A stretch of DNA of 64,000 bases from Cyanidium caldarium (lineage: Eukaryota; Rhodophyta; Bangiophyceae; Cyanidiales; Cyanidiaceae), in assembly GCA_026184775.1 (NCBI GenBank), contig JANCYW010000001.1:434001-498000 (forward strand). Direction: 5' to 3'. Both the position numbers and the translations under genes were made by a program. Below, piece by piece: positions 26,853 to 34,851 of this stretch. Each line of letters starts with the position of its first letter. Positions within the stretch are counted from its first letter, which is position 1. Under the pieces are notes generated by a model that did not search any database, was not told where the DNA came from, and saw only the letters and a program-made list of their open reading frames with translations.

Positions 26853-28088
26853 TCAGCGTTCTCGCGGGGCGACGCGACTCTGCCGATGGCGGATGTCGTC
26901 TCGCTTGGGAAAGCTGGGCTGCGCACCCGATCGTGTGACCGATAGCGTGGCCGCACAGCAGGCCAGGCGCATGGCGTCGCGGAACACCTCGGCGGTGAGG
27001 GCGGGTGCGGTATCGCCTTCGTGGGCGGGCGCGAGCGCTTCCGCCAGCGCCGCCGCCAGCACTCCACAGAAGCAGTCGCCAGCGCCGGTGGTGTCGACGA
27101 CCGATTCGAGCGATTCCGGCAGCCGTACCGACTGCACCATCCACACGGGAGGTGCCGAATTCTCCGGAGGCGTTGCCTCGGACGTGGGCGGTGGAGCAGG
27201 GCGGAACAGGCACGCGGCGCCGTGCGCACCGAGGGTCACCACAATGGCCACCGCCAGCGGCGCCTGCGCCATCAGTGCTTCGCACACCGCCCGCCATTCG
27301 TCGCGCTGCGTAGCCGCCGCCAGCACTTGCGTCGCGTGTGCCGCATCCGCTCGCAGCAGCATCGCGCACAACTGCTCGCATTCCACCTCGTTCAGCACCA
27401 GCAAATTCACACAGCGCAATAGCGCTCGCACCGAGTCGATTCCATCGGGCGCCGGCGCGGATGGCATCGGTGCCATGTTCAGAAGCAGCAGCGGGGCACG
27501 CTGCGACAACCACTGCTGCCGCACCGTCTCGGCCACAAACTGCACCGTGTCCAGCCGGATCTCCAGTTGCAACAGCACGACAGAGGCGGAGCGGATTTCC
27601 TGCAATCGCGACTCGCCATCCACTGCATCCTCCTCCTCCTCCTCCTCTTGCCCAGGAGCAGTGTCGGTTGCCGTCTCGGCGCCCAGGTCGCGCGGCCGCA
27701 GCTCCCGGTTGGCGCCCGGCAACACCACGATGGTGTTCTCACCGTCGGCGCCCACCAAAATCACCGCAACGCCCGAGCTGGCCCGGCGAGTGCGCTTGCA
27801 CAAGCCCACGTAAATGCCCTCGTCCTCGTACGCCTCCAACGAAGCGGCGCCTTGCGCGTCGTCACCCAGGCAGGCGATCAAGCTCACCGAGCCCAGCGCG
27901 TGTCCCAGAAAGGCCCGCGCCGCCGCCACCGCGGCGTTGGCCGACTTGCCACCCTGCGCGGTGCGGAATGCGGCAGCCGGCGCGTCCGCCAGCACCGTCT
28001 CCCCCGGCCGCGGCAAGTGCGGTACGCCGGTGAGGATGTAGTCGGTGTTGCACGAGCCGACCACCAGCACGCTGCCCGGTGTGGCCAT
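26853..28088 (-). CDS. RBKS: Ribokinase (PfkB family)
   Basis: 411 aa, longer than typical (~310) because of acidic and Ala/Pro-rich insertions (for example QEEEEEEDA near 175 and PAPPPTSEATPPENS near 320). Family motifs are intact: VLVVGSCNTDYILTG, LPRPGETVLA, the substrate-binding QGGKSANAAVAAAR, NTIVVLPGANREL, LLVLNEVECEQL and the catalytic DTTGAGDCFCGVLAAAL, where Asp is the base. RSGAQPSFPKRDDI closes the domain. The enzyme phosphorylates D-ribose to ribose-5-phosphate. No transit peptide is seen, so cytosol is likely. Its C-terminal tail (RHRQSRVAPRER) is extra and basic. Confidence 0.92.
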   Translation of the reverse strand: MATPGSVLVVGSCNTDYILTGVPHLPRPGETVLADAPAAAFRTAQGGKSANAAVAAARAFLGHALGSVSLIACLGDDAQGAASLEAYEDEGIYVGLCKRTRRASSGVAVILVGADGENTIVVLPGANRELRPRDLGAETATDTAPGQEEEEEEDAVDGESRLQEIRSASVVLLQLEIRLDTVQFVAETVRQQWLSQRAPLLLLNMAPMPSAPAPDGIDSVRALLRCVNLLVLNEVECEQLCAMLLRADAAHATQVLAAATQRDEWRAVCEALMAQAPLAVAIVVTLGAHGAACLFRPAPPPTSEATPPENSAPPVWMVQSVRLPESLESVVDTTGAGDCFCGVLAAALAEALAPAHEGDTAPALTAEVFRDAMRLACCAATLSVTRSGAQPSFPKRDDIRHRQSRVAPRER

Positions 28089-28399
28089 GGAGACGAAGTG
28101 CGACGGAGGAGACGATGGGCGGAATGTGTCTAGACGAGGGTTGAAAAGTACAATGAACGGTGCAGCAGGGTGGAGTGCGTGATTTCTTGGAGCCGTAACA
28201 CTCTACAGAGGTGTGCAACGGTCATGTCGCACCAACCTGTGCCGTGCAAGGTAGCTGCTGCTGCTGCTGCTGCTGCTGCTGCGAACGCCGACAGGACGCT
28301 GCGCCTGTCGTCGGCGTCGTCCGCGGCGGTCGTCGGACAACGGTCCCGTTCGAGCGATCCGTTACCGATCACGGCACGGACCGTCGCGCCGACCACGTC
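28089..28399. repeat. divergent promoter region with (TGC)n microsatellite
   Basis: 311 bp between the ribokinase and NIFK-like ATGs. Bases about 28254-28281 are a (GCT/TGC)n run of about nine units. It is in frame with the NIFK ORF and would add a Cys tract, but only a GTG codon, no ATG, lies upstream in that frame. It is therefore best read as untranslated. Confidence 0.6.
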
Positions 28400-28951
28400 A
28401 TGACTCGCTCATCCACCAACTCGTCCACTTCTGATCGAGTCAAGGCATCGCCTGACGTGGTCGAGTCCCGCAACCCGTCTGAGGAGGCTCCATTCCCTCC
28501 CGTCGACGGCGGACTGGCGGACGTGGTCTACGTCGGTCACCTGCCGCACGGCTTTTACGAATCCGAGCTACACGACTACTTTTCCCAATACGGCGCTGTG
28601 CTGCAGGTGCGGGTGGCGCGGAGTGCCCGCACCGGGCGATGCCGCGGGTACGGATGGGTGCGGTTTGCGGACGCGGTGGCCGCCCAGCGCGCGGTCGACG
28701 CCATGCACGGCTATTTCATGTTAGGGCGCGTGCTGGTGGTGCAGCGGGTGCCGCCGGAACGAGCACACCCGGAGCTTTTTCGAGCTGGCCGTCGTCGTTT
28801 CCGATTGGAAGCGCTGCCGCGGAGGCGACCGGCGGCGACGGCTTCCGTCAAGCATCCGGGGAGGCGCTGCGCGCAGCGGCGCCAGCGCAAGGTGCGCCAG
28901 CTGGCCGCGCTGCACATCTCCTACCACTTTCCCGGCATGGAGTCCAAGTAG
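28400..28951 (+). CDS. NIFK: NIFK/Nop15-like nucleolar RRM protein
   Basis: 183 aa from the ATG at 28400. One RRM lies at about 40-118, with RNP2 VVYVGHLP (42-49) and RNP1 RGYGWVRF (82-89). The specific NIFK/Nop15 wording supports orthology: GHLPHGFYESELHDYFSQYGAV, SRSARTGR-like spacing, the MHGYFMLGRVLVVQRV strand and VPPERAHPELFRAGRRRF just after the RRM. The C-terminus is strongly basic, as expected of a nucleolar protein. Yeast Nop15 binds ITS2 pre-rRNA in 60S assembly; the human protein also binds Ki-67. The human Ki-67-binding region is not evident here. Confidence 0.9.
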   Translation: MTRSSTNSSTSDRVKASPDVVESRNPSEEAPFPPVDGGLADVVYVGHLPHGFYESELHDYFSQYGAVLQVRVARSARTGRCRGYGWVRFADAVAAQRAVDAMHGYFMLGRVLVVQRVPPERAHPELFRAGRRRFRLEALPRRRPAATASVKHPGRRCAQRRQRKVRQLAALHISYHFPGMESK

Positions 28952-29400
28952 AAGAGCGGCGGGATGCGTGTGCGCGCCCGTTGTCGCCCGCTCCCGGAAT
29001 GAATCAAGATTTTATCGGCTCGTCGGATACGCACGCACACCCGCGACCAGCCGAGTGGAGCGCTCTCTATACTATGAAATAGCTGTTCGGTATCGGTGCA
29101 TGCCGGTTGCTGGGCGTGTATATAGATCGTTGAGCAATGATGATAGGGTCCGGTCGCTGCCACCACCGCCTCCGCCGGCTCGGCAACGCGGCGGTGGGAG
29201 CGGTGACCGGTGGCGAATCGAGTCGTACAAGCGGCGTATGACACTCCCGTCGACCGTTGGGCATCCGATGGGATGGACGGTGTGTCGGCTGTTCACCGGG
29301 TACCGACGTTCCGTAACGCTTCTCTGCTGGTCACCATGCACTGGAAATCTCGTGTCCCTTCCCCTCACTTTCGAAAGTGAGCTCCTGTGTCGTATTCCCC
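28952..29400. other. convergent intergenic region with TATA-like site, stem-loop and palindrome
   Basis: 449 bp between two gene 3' ends, so no promoter is expected. It nonetheless holds a TATA-like tgtatataga (29117-29126), a caatgatgata box-C-like element (29135-29145) and a strong stem-loop at 29151-29209. In the stem-loop, cggtc/gaccg, gct/agc and ccaccgcc/ggcggtgg pair. A perfect 18-bp palindrome lies at 29364-29381. No protein is supported. An unannotated small RNA, or paired terminator structures for the two flanking genes, are both possible. Confidence 0.4.
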
Positions 29401-31194
29401 TCAGTAGAACACCTCTACCCGCGAGCCGACTCGCCGCAATGCGTCCCCGAGGCGGCGGCACGGCAGTTTGGACACGTCCAGCGTCTTCAACGCCGCACAC
29501 TTGGTCAGCAGATTCTTCACCGCATCGTCGCTGATGCGGTGGCACGAGGCAATGTTCAGTCCTTCCAGACGGTGCGCAGCGTGTGTGAGGATCGCTGTGA
29601 TGGCGGCGTCGTCCACCAGCACGCAGCGCGCAAAGTTCAGATGCAGGATACGCGGGCAAGCGCTCAGCAACGCGTGGATGCCGCGCGCGGACACCTTGGT
29701 GTCACCCAGCTCCACCCAGGTCAAGTGCTTGCAGTGGCGCGCCAGACAAAACAGCGACTCGTCGCTCACGTTATAACACCACGACAGGTCCAGATGCGTC
29801 AGGTGCGGCAACCGCTTGGCCAGGTGAATCACCGCCGCATCGTCCACCAACAGCGAGTTGACGATCTGCAGGCGGCGAATGTTCGGACAGCAGCGCGCCA
29901 GCTTGGTCAGTGCGCTCAGCTCCACCTTGCCCACGCAGGCCAGGTTCACCGCCGTCAAACGCGGGCAGTGGCTGGCCAGCGCCTCCACCGACTTGCTGGT
30001 GATGTTGCCACAGAACGACAGGACGATCTCACGCAGCCGTGGACAGGAGCGTGCAACCTCCTGCACGACCTCGTCATCCACCTGGGTGCACCAACTGAGG
30101 CGCACGCACTCTAGGCCGGCATTCTCCCGCGCTACCGCCACAATGGCCTCGTTGGACACCTGGTGGCACTTGGACAAATCGATGGAGCGCAGGGTGCCAT
30201 TGGCGCGCCGCGACAGCTCCACCACCACCGCGCTGGGCACCCGTTCGTAACCACAGAAATCCATCTCACGCCAGAGACGCTCATCCAGTGCAGAAGCGCG
30301 CCACTGGCGACACACCCGCGTTGCGGTCAGCGCCAGGTCTGGCATCCAGTCCAGCTGCCGAAACACATGGAAGAGGACATCGCCCGGCAGCGACTCTATG
30401 GTGACGCGTCGCGCCGCGTTGCTGGTGGAGCGCGGACGCAATTGCTTGCGCGTGCCTGCCAACAGCACCGACCACGACTCGGCAGACTCGTCGGAAACGC
30501 CAGCGAGGCGGCGCTTGTGCGGCGTGTTGCTGTGCGGGAAGATGGTAAAGTCGCTGGAAGTGAGCGGCCGCTCATGCAACTTGGTCGGAGTGGTTTCCCC
30601 GGCGAAGCGCCCCTCGGTCAGTACCGATGGAGGGATCTCATCGCGGCGCCGGTGATGCCGTTGCCCGAGCCGCAGCTCGCGAGCCACCCGGCGCTTTCTG
30701 GTCCACTCCCGTTCATCCTCCGAGTCGACTACCTTGACGTACAGGGTGTCCTCGCCGGTATCGTTGCCGGTAGCGGTCTCGCCAGGCGACAAATAATCCA
30801 CCAGGCGACACGCGTCCGGTCCCCGACGCGACAAGAGCGATGCGGCGCGGGCACGCGGCCAGGCCGCCTCAGTGGACCGCCGCAGTGCCACCTCGCTATC
30901 GCTGCTGTCGCTCCCGTGAGCAGTGCGTTGCACTGGTTCTTCTCCCCAGTGCGGGATGCCCGTGTCAAACGCCGGCACTTGATCGCCACTGCTTTGGCGG
31001 GTCAAGGCCATTGTGGGTGTGTTGGGCTGATCCGCCGCGCGCCAGCCATCCCCGCTGCTCCCGCCCTCGTCGGTCACCTCGCGTTCACTGGCCTGTTCAT
31101 GCTCGCGAGCTGCCTGGTGATGCGCCCGCCATGCAAACTCTTGAAGCGCCTCTAGTTGCGCGCGCTCCGACGCGGTCTGACTGCGCAACCGCAT
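29401..31194 (-). CDS. F-box / leucine-rich-repeat protein (FBL type)
   Basis: 597 aa. The first ~260 residues are charged and low in complexity, probably disordered. An F-box follows (about 262-305): IESLPGDVLFHVFRQLDW, then CRQWRASALDERLWREMDF. About ten cysteine-containing LRRs (about 325-590) have the AMN1/FBL pattern, for example SIDLSKCHQVSNEAIVAVA, HLDLSWCYNVSDESLFCLA and GLNIASCHRISDDAVKNLL. It should serve as substrate receptor of an SCF ubiquitin ligase through SKP1. The substrate is unknown. The gene ends right after the last repeat (RVEVFY). The start is the ATG at 31194. Confidence 0.93.
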   Translation of the reverse strand: MRLRSQTASERAQLEALQEFAWRAHHQAAREHEQASEREVTDEGGSSGDGWRAADQPNTPTMALTRQSSGDQVPAFDTGIPHWGEEPVQRTAHGSDSSDSEVALRRSTEAAWPRARAASLLSRRGPDACRLVDYLSPGETATGNDTGEDTLYVKVVDSEDEREWTRKRRVARELRLGQRHHRRRDEIPPSVLTEGRFAGETTPTKLHERPLTSSDFTIFPHSNTPHKRRLAGVSDESAESWSVLLAGTRKQLRPRSTSNAARRVTIESLPGDVLFHVFRQLDWMPDLALTATRVCRQWRASALDERLWREMDFCGYERVPSAVVVELSRRANGTLRSIDLSKCHQVSNEAIVAVARENAGLECVRLSWCTQVDDEVVQEVARSCPRLREIVLSFCGNITSKSVEALASHCPRLTAVNLACVGKVELSALTKLARCCPNIRRLQIVNSLLVDDAAVIHLAKRLPHLTHLDLSWCYNVSDESLFCLARHCKHLTWVELGDTKVSARGIHALLSACPRILHLNFARCVLVDDAAITAILTHAAHRLEGLNIASCHRISDDAVKNLLTKCAALKTLDVSKLPCRRLGDALRRVGSRVEVFY

Positions 31195-31661
31195 CGGCGA
31201 CGCCGCCCGTCGAGGAGCGCGCTACGCTCGGTTGCTGTCCCCGTTGTGAATCCCCGGATCCGATGGCAAGTGCCCCACCGGGAGACGTGCGGCGACGGTG
31301 ATGGGGATCGTGGTGAGTCGGTCGGGCGCGATGAGGCGTTCCGAATGGCGCAGGGAACCGCGGGAGAGCGGGCCACAGCGTGGACGAGGAGGGCGGACGT
31401 GCCCCCGATGCGGTCCGACGTGGCGCGCGCCAGAAGTTTCTGGCTGGGTGACCACGCGAGCGTGACGCTCGAACGGATCGACAGGAAGATCGCGTGACGA
31501 AAAGGAGACAGCAGGCAGACATTCGTGGGGGGTGATTTGCAATTTCTAGTCGGAGAAAAGCGATCTCGGGGGCTCTCTGTCGCCGACGCACCCCTTGCGG
31601 AGCAGTGGAAGCGCGGGGCGCACAGACTGTCTAGCCCGATGGACAGCCAGTAAATTTCCGA
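31195..31661. promoter_or_regulatory. divergent intergenic region F-box / SNF2
   Basis: 467 bp between divergent ATGs. No ORF, RNA gene or repeat recognised; bases about 31500-31570 are somewhat A+T-richer. Presumed to hold two promoters. Confidence 0.4.
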
Positions 31662-34199
31662 ATGGCACCATCACAACCGCTCGCTACCCCAGAGTCGAGC
31701 ATAACGGTTGTCGAAGAGACGTGCGAGCCCGCTGCCCGACTCCATCCCACAACGTACGCGCCACAACCCACCGCTGAACCCGCCTCCCCAAACGCAATCT
31801 CCTCCTCCGACGAGGTGGCGTTCGTCTCCCGGAACAACGACTCTGACGAGGGGAGCTCCAGCGCAGACGATTTGCTGCAGGATCATCCGTGGAAGACGCC
31901 CGCCGAGGTGCGACGCTCCGCGCGGCACATTCGAAAACGCGACCGACAGAGAGCGCGTGACGACCGAATCAGGAGCTTCGTCACCGTGGCGCCTCCCACC
32001 GAATGGGAGCAGCTGCAACAGGCGTACGCGCAACGTTGGTCCGAGTACGATCGAGACACGCCCAACCGTCGTGCCACCACGCCAACTGCAGCGACGGACG
32101 GGCCGGTCGTGGTGGTAGACTCGTCAGCGTCATCGAACGGCAACGAGTGGTCACCTGCAGCCCGCGACCTGCGCGACCTGCAACGCCTTCTCGATGAAGG
32201 GCAGCAACGTTCCCAGGAGACACCCGAGCTGCCCACTCCCATCGAGTTCGAGGCGACGGTGTCGTTGCTGCAACACCAGCGACAGGCGCTTGCCTGGATG
32301 GTGAACCGAGAAACGAGTACCGTGACGAGCGACTGCCGCGGCGGCATATTGGCCGACGAACAAGGCCTCGGCAAGACCCTCACCACACTGGCGCTCATCG
32401 CAGCGCACCGGCCACCGACAGACAAGCGCTCGCCCACTTCCGTACCGCGGCGCACACTGATCATCTGCCCGCTGTCGGTGATGTCGCAGTGGGCGCGCGA
32501 AGTGCGCGACAAGTTTGCCGACGTCATGCGGCCATCCGTGCTGGTGTATCACGGCAGTGGCCGCCCGCGCAACGTCGACGGCTTGCGGCCCTTCGACATC
32601 GTGCTGACTACGTATGCCGTGGCCGCCAGTGAATGCCCCCGCCAGACCGCCGACGGTTCCATCGATACGGACAGCGCTGGACCGCTATTCCGGCAACGTT
32701 GGTTCCGCGTCGTGCTGGACGAGGCGCAGCACATCAAGAACCGCTTCTCGCAAGTCGCCCGGGCGGTCTGTCTCTTCGAGGCCGACTGCCGTTGGTGCGT
32801 CACTGGCACGCCCATTCAGAACAACGTCGATGACGTGTACTCGTTGTGCGTCTTCCTGCGCTATCCGTTGGTGCGCGATGGGCGCTTGTGGAACCGACTC
32901 TTCAAACGGACGACGGAGAGCCGCCGCGCCGACCGCCGCGCCAGCGGCTTGCAGCGGTTGCATGCCGCATTGCATCCGTTGCTGTTGCGACGGCGAAAGA
33001 GCGATATCGCAGGCGGCGACGCCCACGCCACGACGTTGCCACCGTCGTCATCGCTGTTGCAGTTGCCACCGCGCATCGTGATGCAGTGTGAGCTGCAGTT
33101 CACACCGCAAGAGCGCGAGTTTTACGACGGCTGCGAGTCGCGGGAACGGGAGGAGTTTCTGGAGCTGTTGCGCGAGGGCAGCGTCGTGAATCATTACATG
33201 CACGTGCTGGTCATGTTGACGCGACTGCGGCAGTTGTGCAACCACTTTGCGCTGGTGCGTCGCGACGAAGAATCGCAAGTGGAGCTGGCGCAACAGCTGC
33301 AGCAGTTTATGGAGAGCGGCGGCCGCGGCATCGGCACGCAGGCGCAAGCGCGTCTGTGGCAGATGTTGAACCGGCCGGCGGAGTGTCTGTGTGCGGTGTG
33401 TGCGGACGTTGTACAAGCCAGCGCCGGGGTGATCACCCGTTGTGGCCACGTGTTTTGTGGCGAATGTTTAAGGCGCTGGCTGGACGAGCGCCACAGCTGC
33501 CCGCTGTGCCGACGGCCGTGCCGCCCGCAATCGTCGCGGCCGCTGTTGCAGGTGCGGGAGCAATTGCAGCAGCACTTTGTGCCGAGTGCAGAGGCGGCGT
33601 CACCACAGCCGGCAGCACGGTGTCGTCAGAAACTCCCGCTCTCCACCAAGCTGGAAGCGCTGGTGACGCGCGTCCTCGCCCTGATACGGGATACGCCAGA
33701 CGAAAAGTGTCTGGTGTTTTCACAATGGACACAGATGCTCGACCTGTGCGAGGACGCGTTGTTGGATCGCCACGTGCCGGTGTGCCGTCTGGACGGCTCC
33801 ATGTCGCGCGATGAGCGCCAGACCAATCTAGAGCTGTTCCGCAGACCGGACTTTCGGCTGATGCTGGTGTCGCTGCGCGCGGGCGGCGTCGGCCTCAATC
33901 TGACGGAGGCGAATCACGTGTTCCTCCTCGATGCGTGGTGGAACCCGGCGGTAGAGGAACAGGCCATGGATCGAGTGCACCGCATCGGTCAACGACGCCC
34001 GGTGCATGTGGTGCGCTTTACCATTGCGAACACGGTCGAACAACGAATTCTGGCGTTGCAACAGAAGAAGCGCGAGATGTTTCAAGAGGCGCTGAACGAG
34101 TCGCCAAGCACAGTCACTGCTAGGCGTCGAGGTCGTCTGACCCTCAGCGACCTGCGTCTTCTCTTCAACGCACATACCGATGGGCAAAGTGGCGCCTAG
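31662..34199 (+). CDS. SNF2-family translocase with embedded RING (RAD16/RAD5 type)
   Basis: 845 aa. An acidic, disordered N-terminus (1-190) shows no HIRAN domain, which argues against a strict RAD5/HLTF orthologue. Helicase motifs: LLQHQRQALAWMV, Walker A GGILADEQGLGKTLTTLAL, Ia TLIICPLSVMSQWAREV, II VVLDEAQHIKN and III RWCVTGTPIQNN. A C3HC4 RING lies between lobes (about 573-620: CAVCADV, CGHVFCGECLRRWL, CPLCRRPC). Lobe 2 has CLVFSQWTQMLDL, LVSLRAGGVGLNLTEA and RVHRIGQRRPVHV. Such proteins couple dsDNA translocation to ubiquitin ligation in repair or chromatin work. The partner E2 and pathway cannot be read from sequence. Confidence 0.95.
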   Translation: MAPSQPLATPESSITVVEETCEPAARLHPTTYAPQPTAEPASPNAISSSDEVAFVSRNNDSDEGSSSADDLLQDHPWKTPAEVRRSARHIRKRDRQRARDDRIRSFVTVAPPTEWEQLQQAYAQRWSEYDRDTPNRRATTPTAATDGPVVVVDSSASSNGNEWSPAARDLRDLQRLLDEGQQRSQETPELPTPIEFEATVSLLQHQRQALAWMVNRETSTVTSDCRGGILADEQGLGKTLTTLALIAAHRPPTDKRSPTSVPRRTLIICPLSVMSQWAREVRDKFADVMRPSVLVYHGSGRPRNVDGLRPFDIVLTTYAVAASECPRQTADGSIDTDSAGPLFRQRWFRVVLDEAQHIKNRFSQVARAVCLFEADCRWCVTGTPIQNNVDDVYSLCVFLRYPLVRDGRLWNRLFKRTTESRRADRRASGLQRLHAALHPLLLRRRKSDIAGGDAHATTLPPSSSLLQLPPRIVMQCELQFTPQEREFYDGCESREREEFLELLREGSVVNHYMHVLVMLTRLRQLCNHFALVRRDEESQVELAQQLQQFMESGGRGIGTQAQARLWQMLNRPAECLCAVCADVVQASAGVITRCGHVFCGECLRRWLDERHSCPLCRRPCRPQSSRPLLQVREQLQQHFVPSAEAASPQPAARCRQKLPLSTKLEALVTRVLALIRDTPDEKCLVFSQWTQMLDLCEDALLDRHVPVCRLDGSMSRDERQTNLELFRRPDFRLMLVSLRAGGVGLNLTEANHVFLLDAWWNPAVEEQAMDRVHRIGQRRPVHVVRFTIANTVEQRILALQQKKREMFQEALNESPSTVTARRRGRLTLSDLRLLFNAHTDGQSGA

Positions 34200-34388
34200 G
34201 GAGGCGGCCGCGCCGCGCGGAATGCACACAGGATTTTGGGGCGCACGTCCCTGTCGGAGCGTTGCGCGCACGTCGACTTTCGGGGTGTGTGTATTGTCGT
34301 CTCGTGTCAGGTTGCGCTCGGGTGGACCACCAGAGTCACAGCTTCCGTCGGTTGAATTCTCCCTGTCTGTCCTCTTCCACTCCCCGGG

Positions 34389-34775
34389 ATGGACCACCCG
34401 CCCAAACCACCCCCGGGCGTGTACGTGCAAGACGGGCCGCCGCCGAGCGGGTACCCACCGATCGACGTGCGCCGCAACTTGCCGCGCAGCGTGGGGCCGT
34501 CGGCGGTGGCGCTATTCGCCGGGACGGCGCTGATGATGGCGTACGGTTACTACCGGGTGTGCACGTTCAACGTGCACCGGCGCGAACTGCGAGCCGAGTG
34601 GCGCGACGTGCGTCTCTGCATCATCCCGTTCCTGCAGGCGGAGGACGACGCGCGGTACGTGCTCACCGCCAAGCGGTATCGCGATTGGGAGAGCAAGGTG
34701 ATGGAGCACGTGCCCGGATGGAACGTGGACGAGTCCGTGTACCACACCAAAAAGTACGGACCGCCGCTGAGATGA
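34389..34775 (+). CDS. NDUFA13: Mitochondrial complex I subunit NDUFA13/GRIM-19
   Basis: 128 aa, close to the family's ~140. It begins MDHPPKPPPGVYVQDGPPP; the pattern QD.PPPGGYPPI..RRNLP is seen as QDGPPPSGYPPIDVRRNLP. One TM helix follows (about 40-58, AVALFAGTALMMAYGYYRV). The charged matrix/intermembrane part has ERRELRAEWRDVR-like wording and YLTAKRYRDWES-type residues (VLTAKRYRDWESKVM). This is an accessory subunit at the membrane-arm/Q-module junction of NADH dehydrogenase. No cleavable presequence is needed in this family. It ends 76 bp from the convergent ABCF5 gene. Confidence 0.93.
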   Translation: MDHPPKPPPGVYVQDGPPPSGYPPIDVRRNLPRSVGPSAVALFAGTALMMAYGYYRVCTFNVHRRELRAEWRDVRLCIIPFLQAEDDARYVLTAKRYRDWESKVMEHVPGWNVDESVYHTKKYGPPLR

Positions 34776-34851
34776 GCAGACGGGTGCGCCGCGGGCGTCC
34801 TGCCGGCGGTTCCGTCACACGCACACACGTGCTTCCTCCAGTTTATTCGAC

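Noticed and set aside
19076-28460. 15-bp repeat gcatcgcctgacgtg at about 19076 and 28446
   Set aside because: About this many 15-mer repeats are expected by chance in 64 kb, and the contexts are unrelated.
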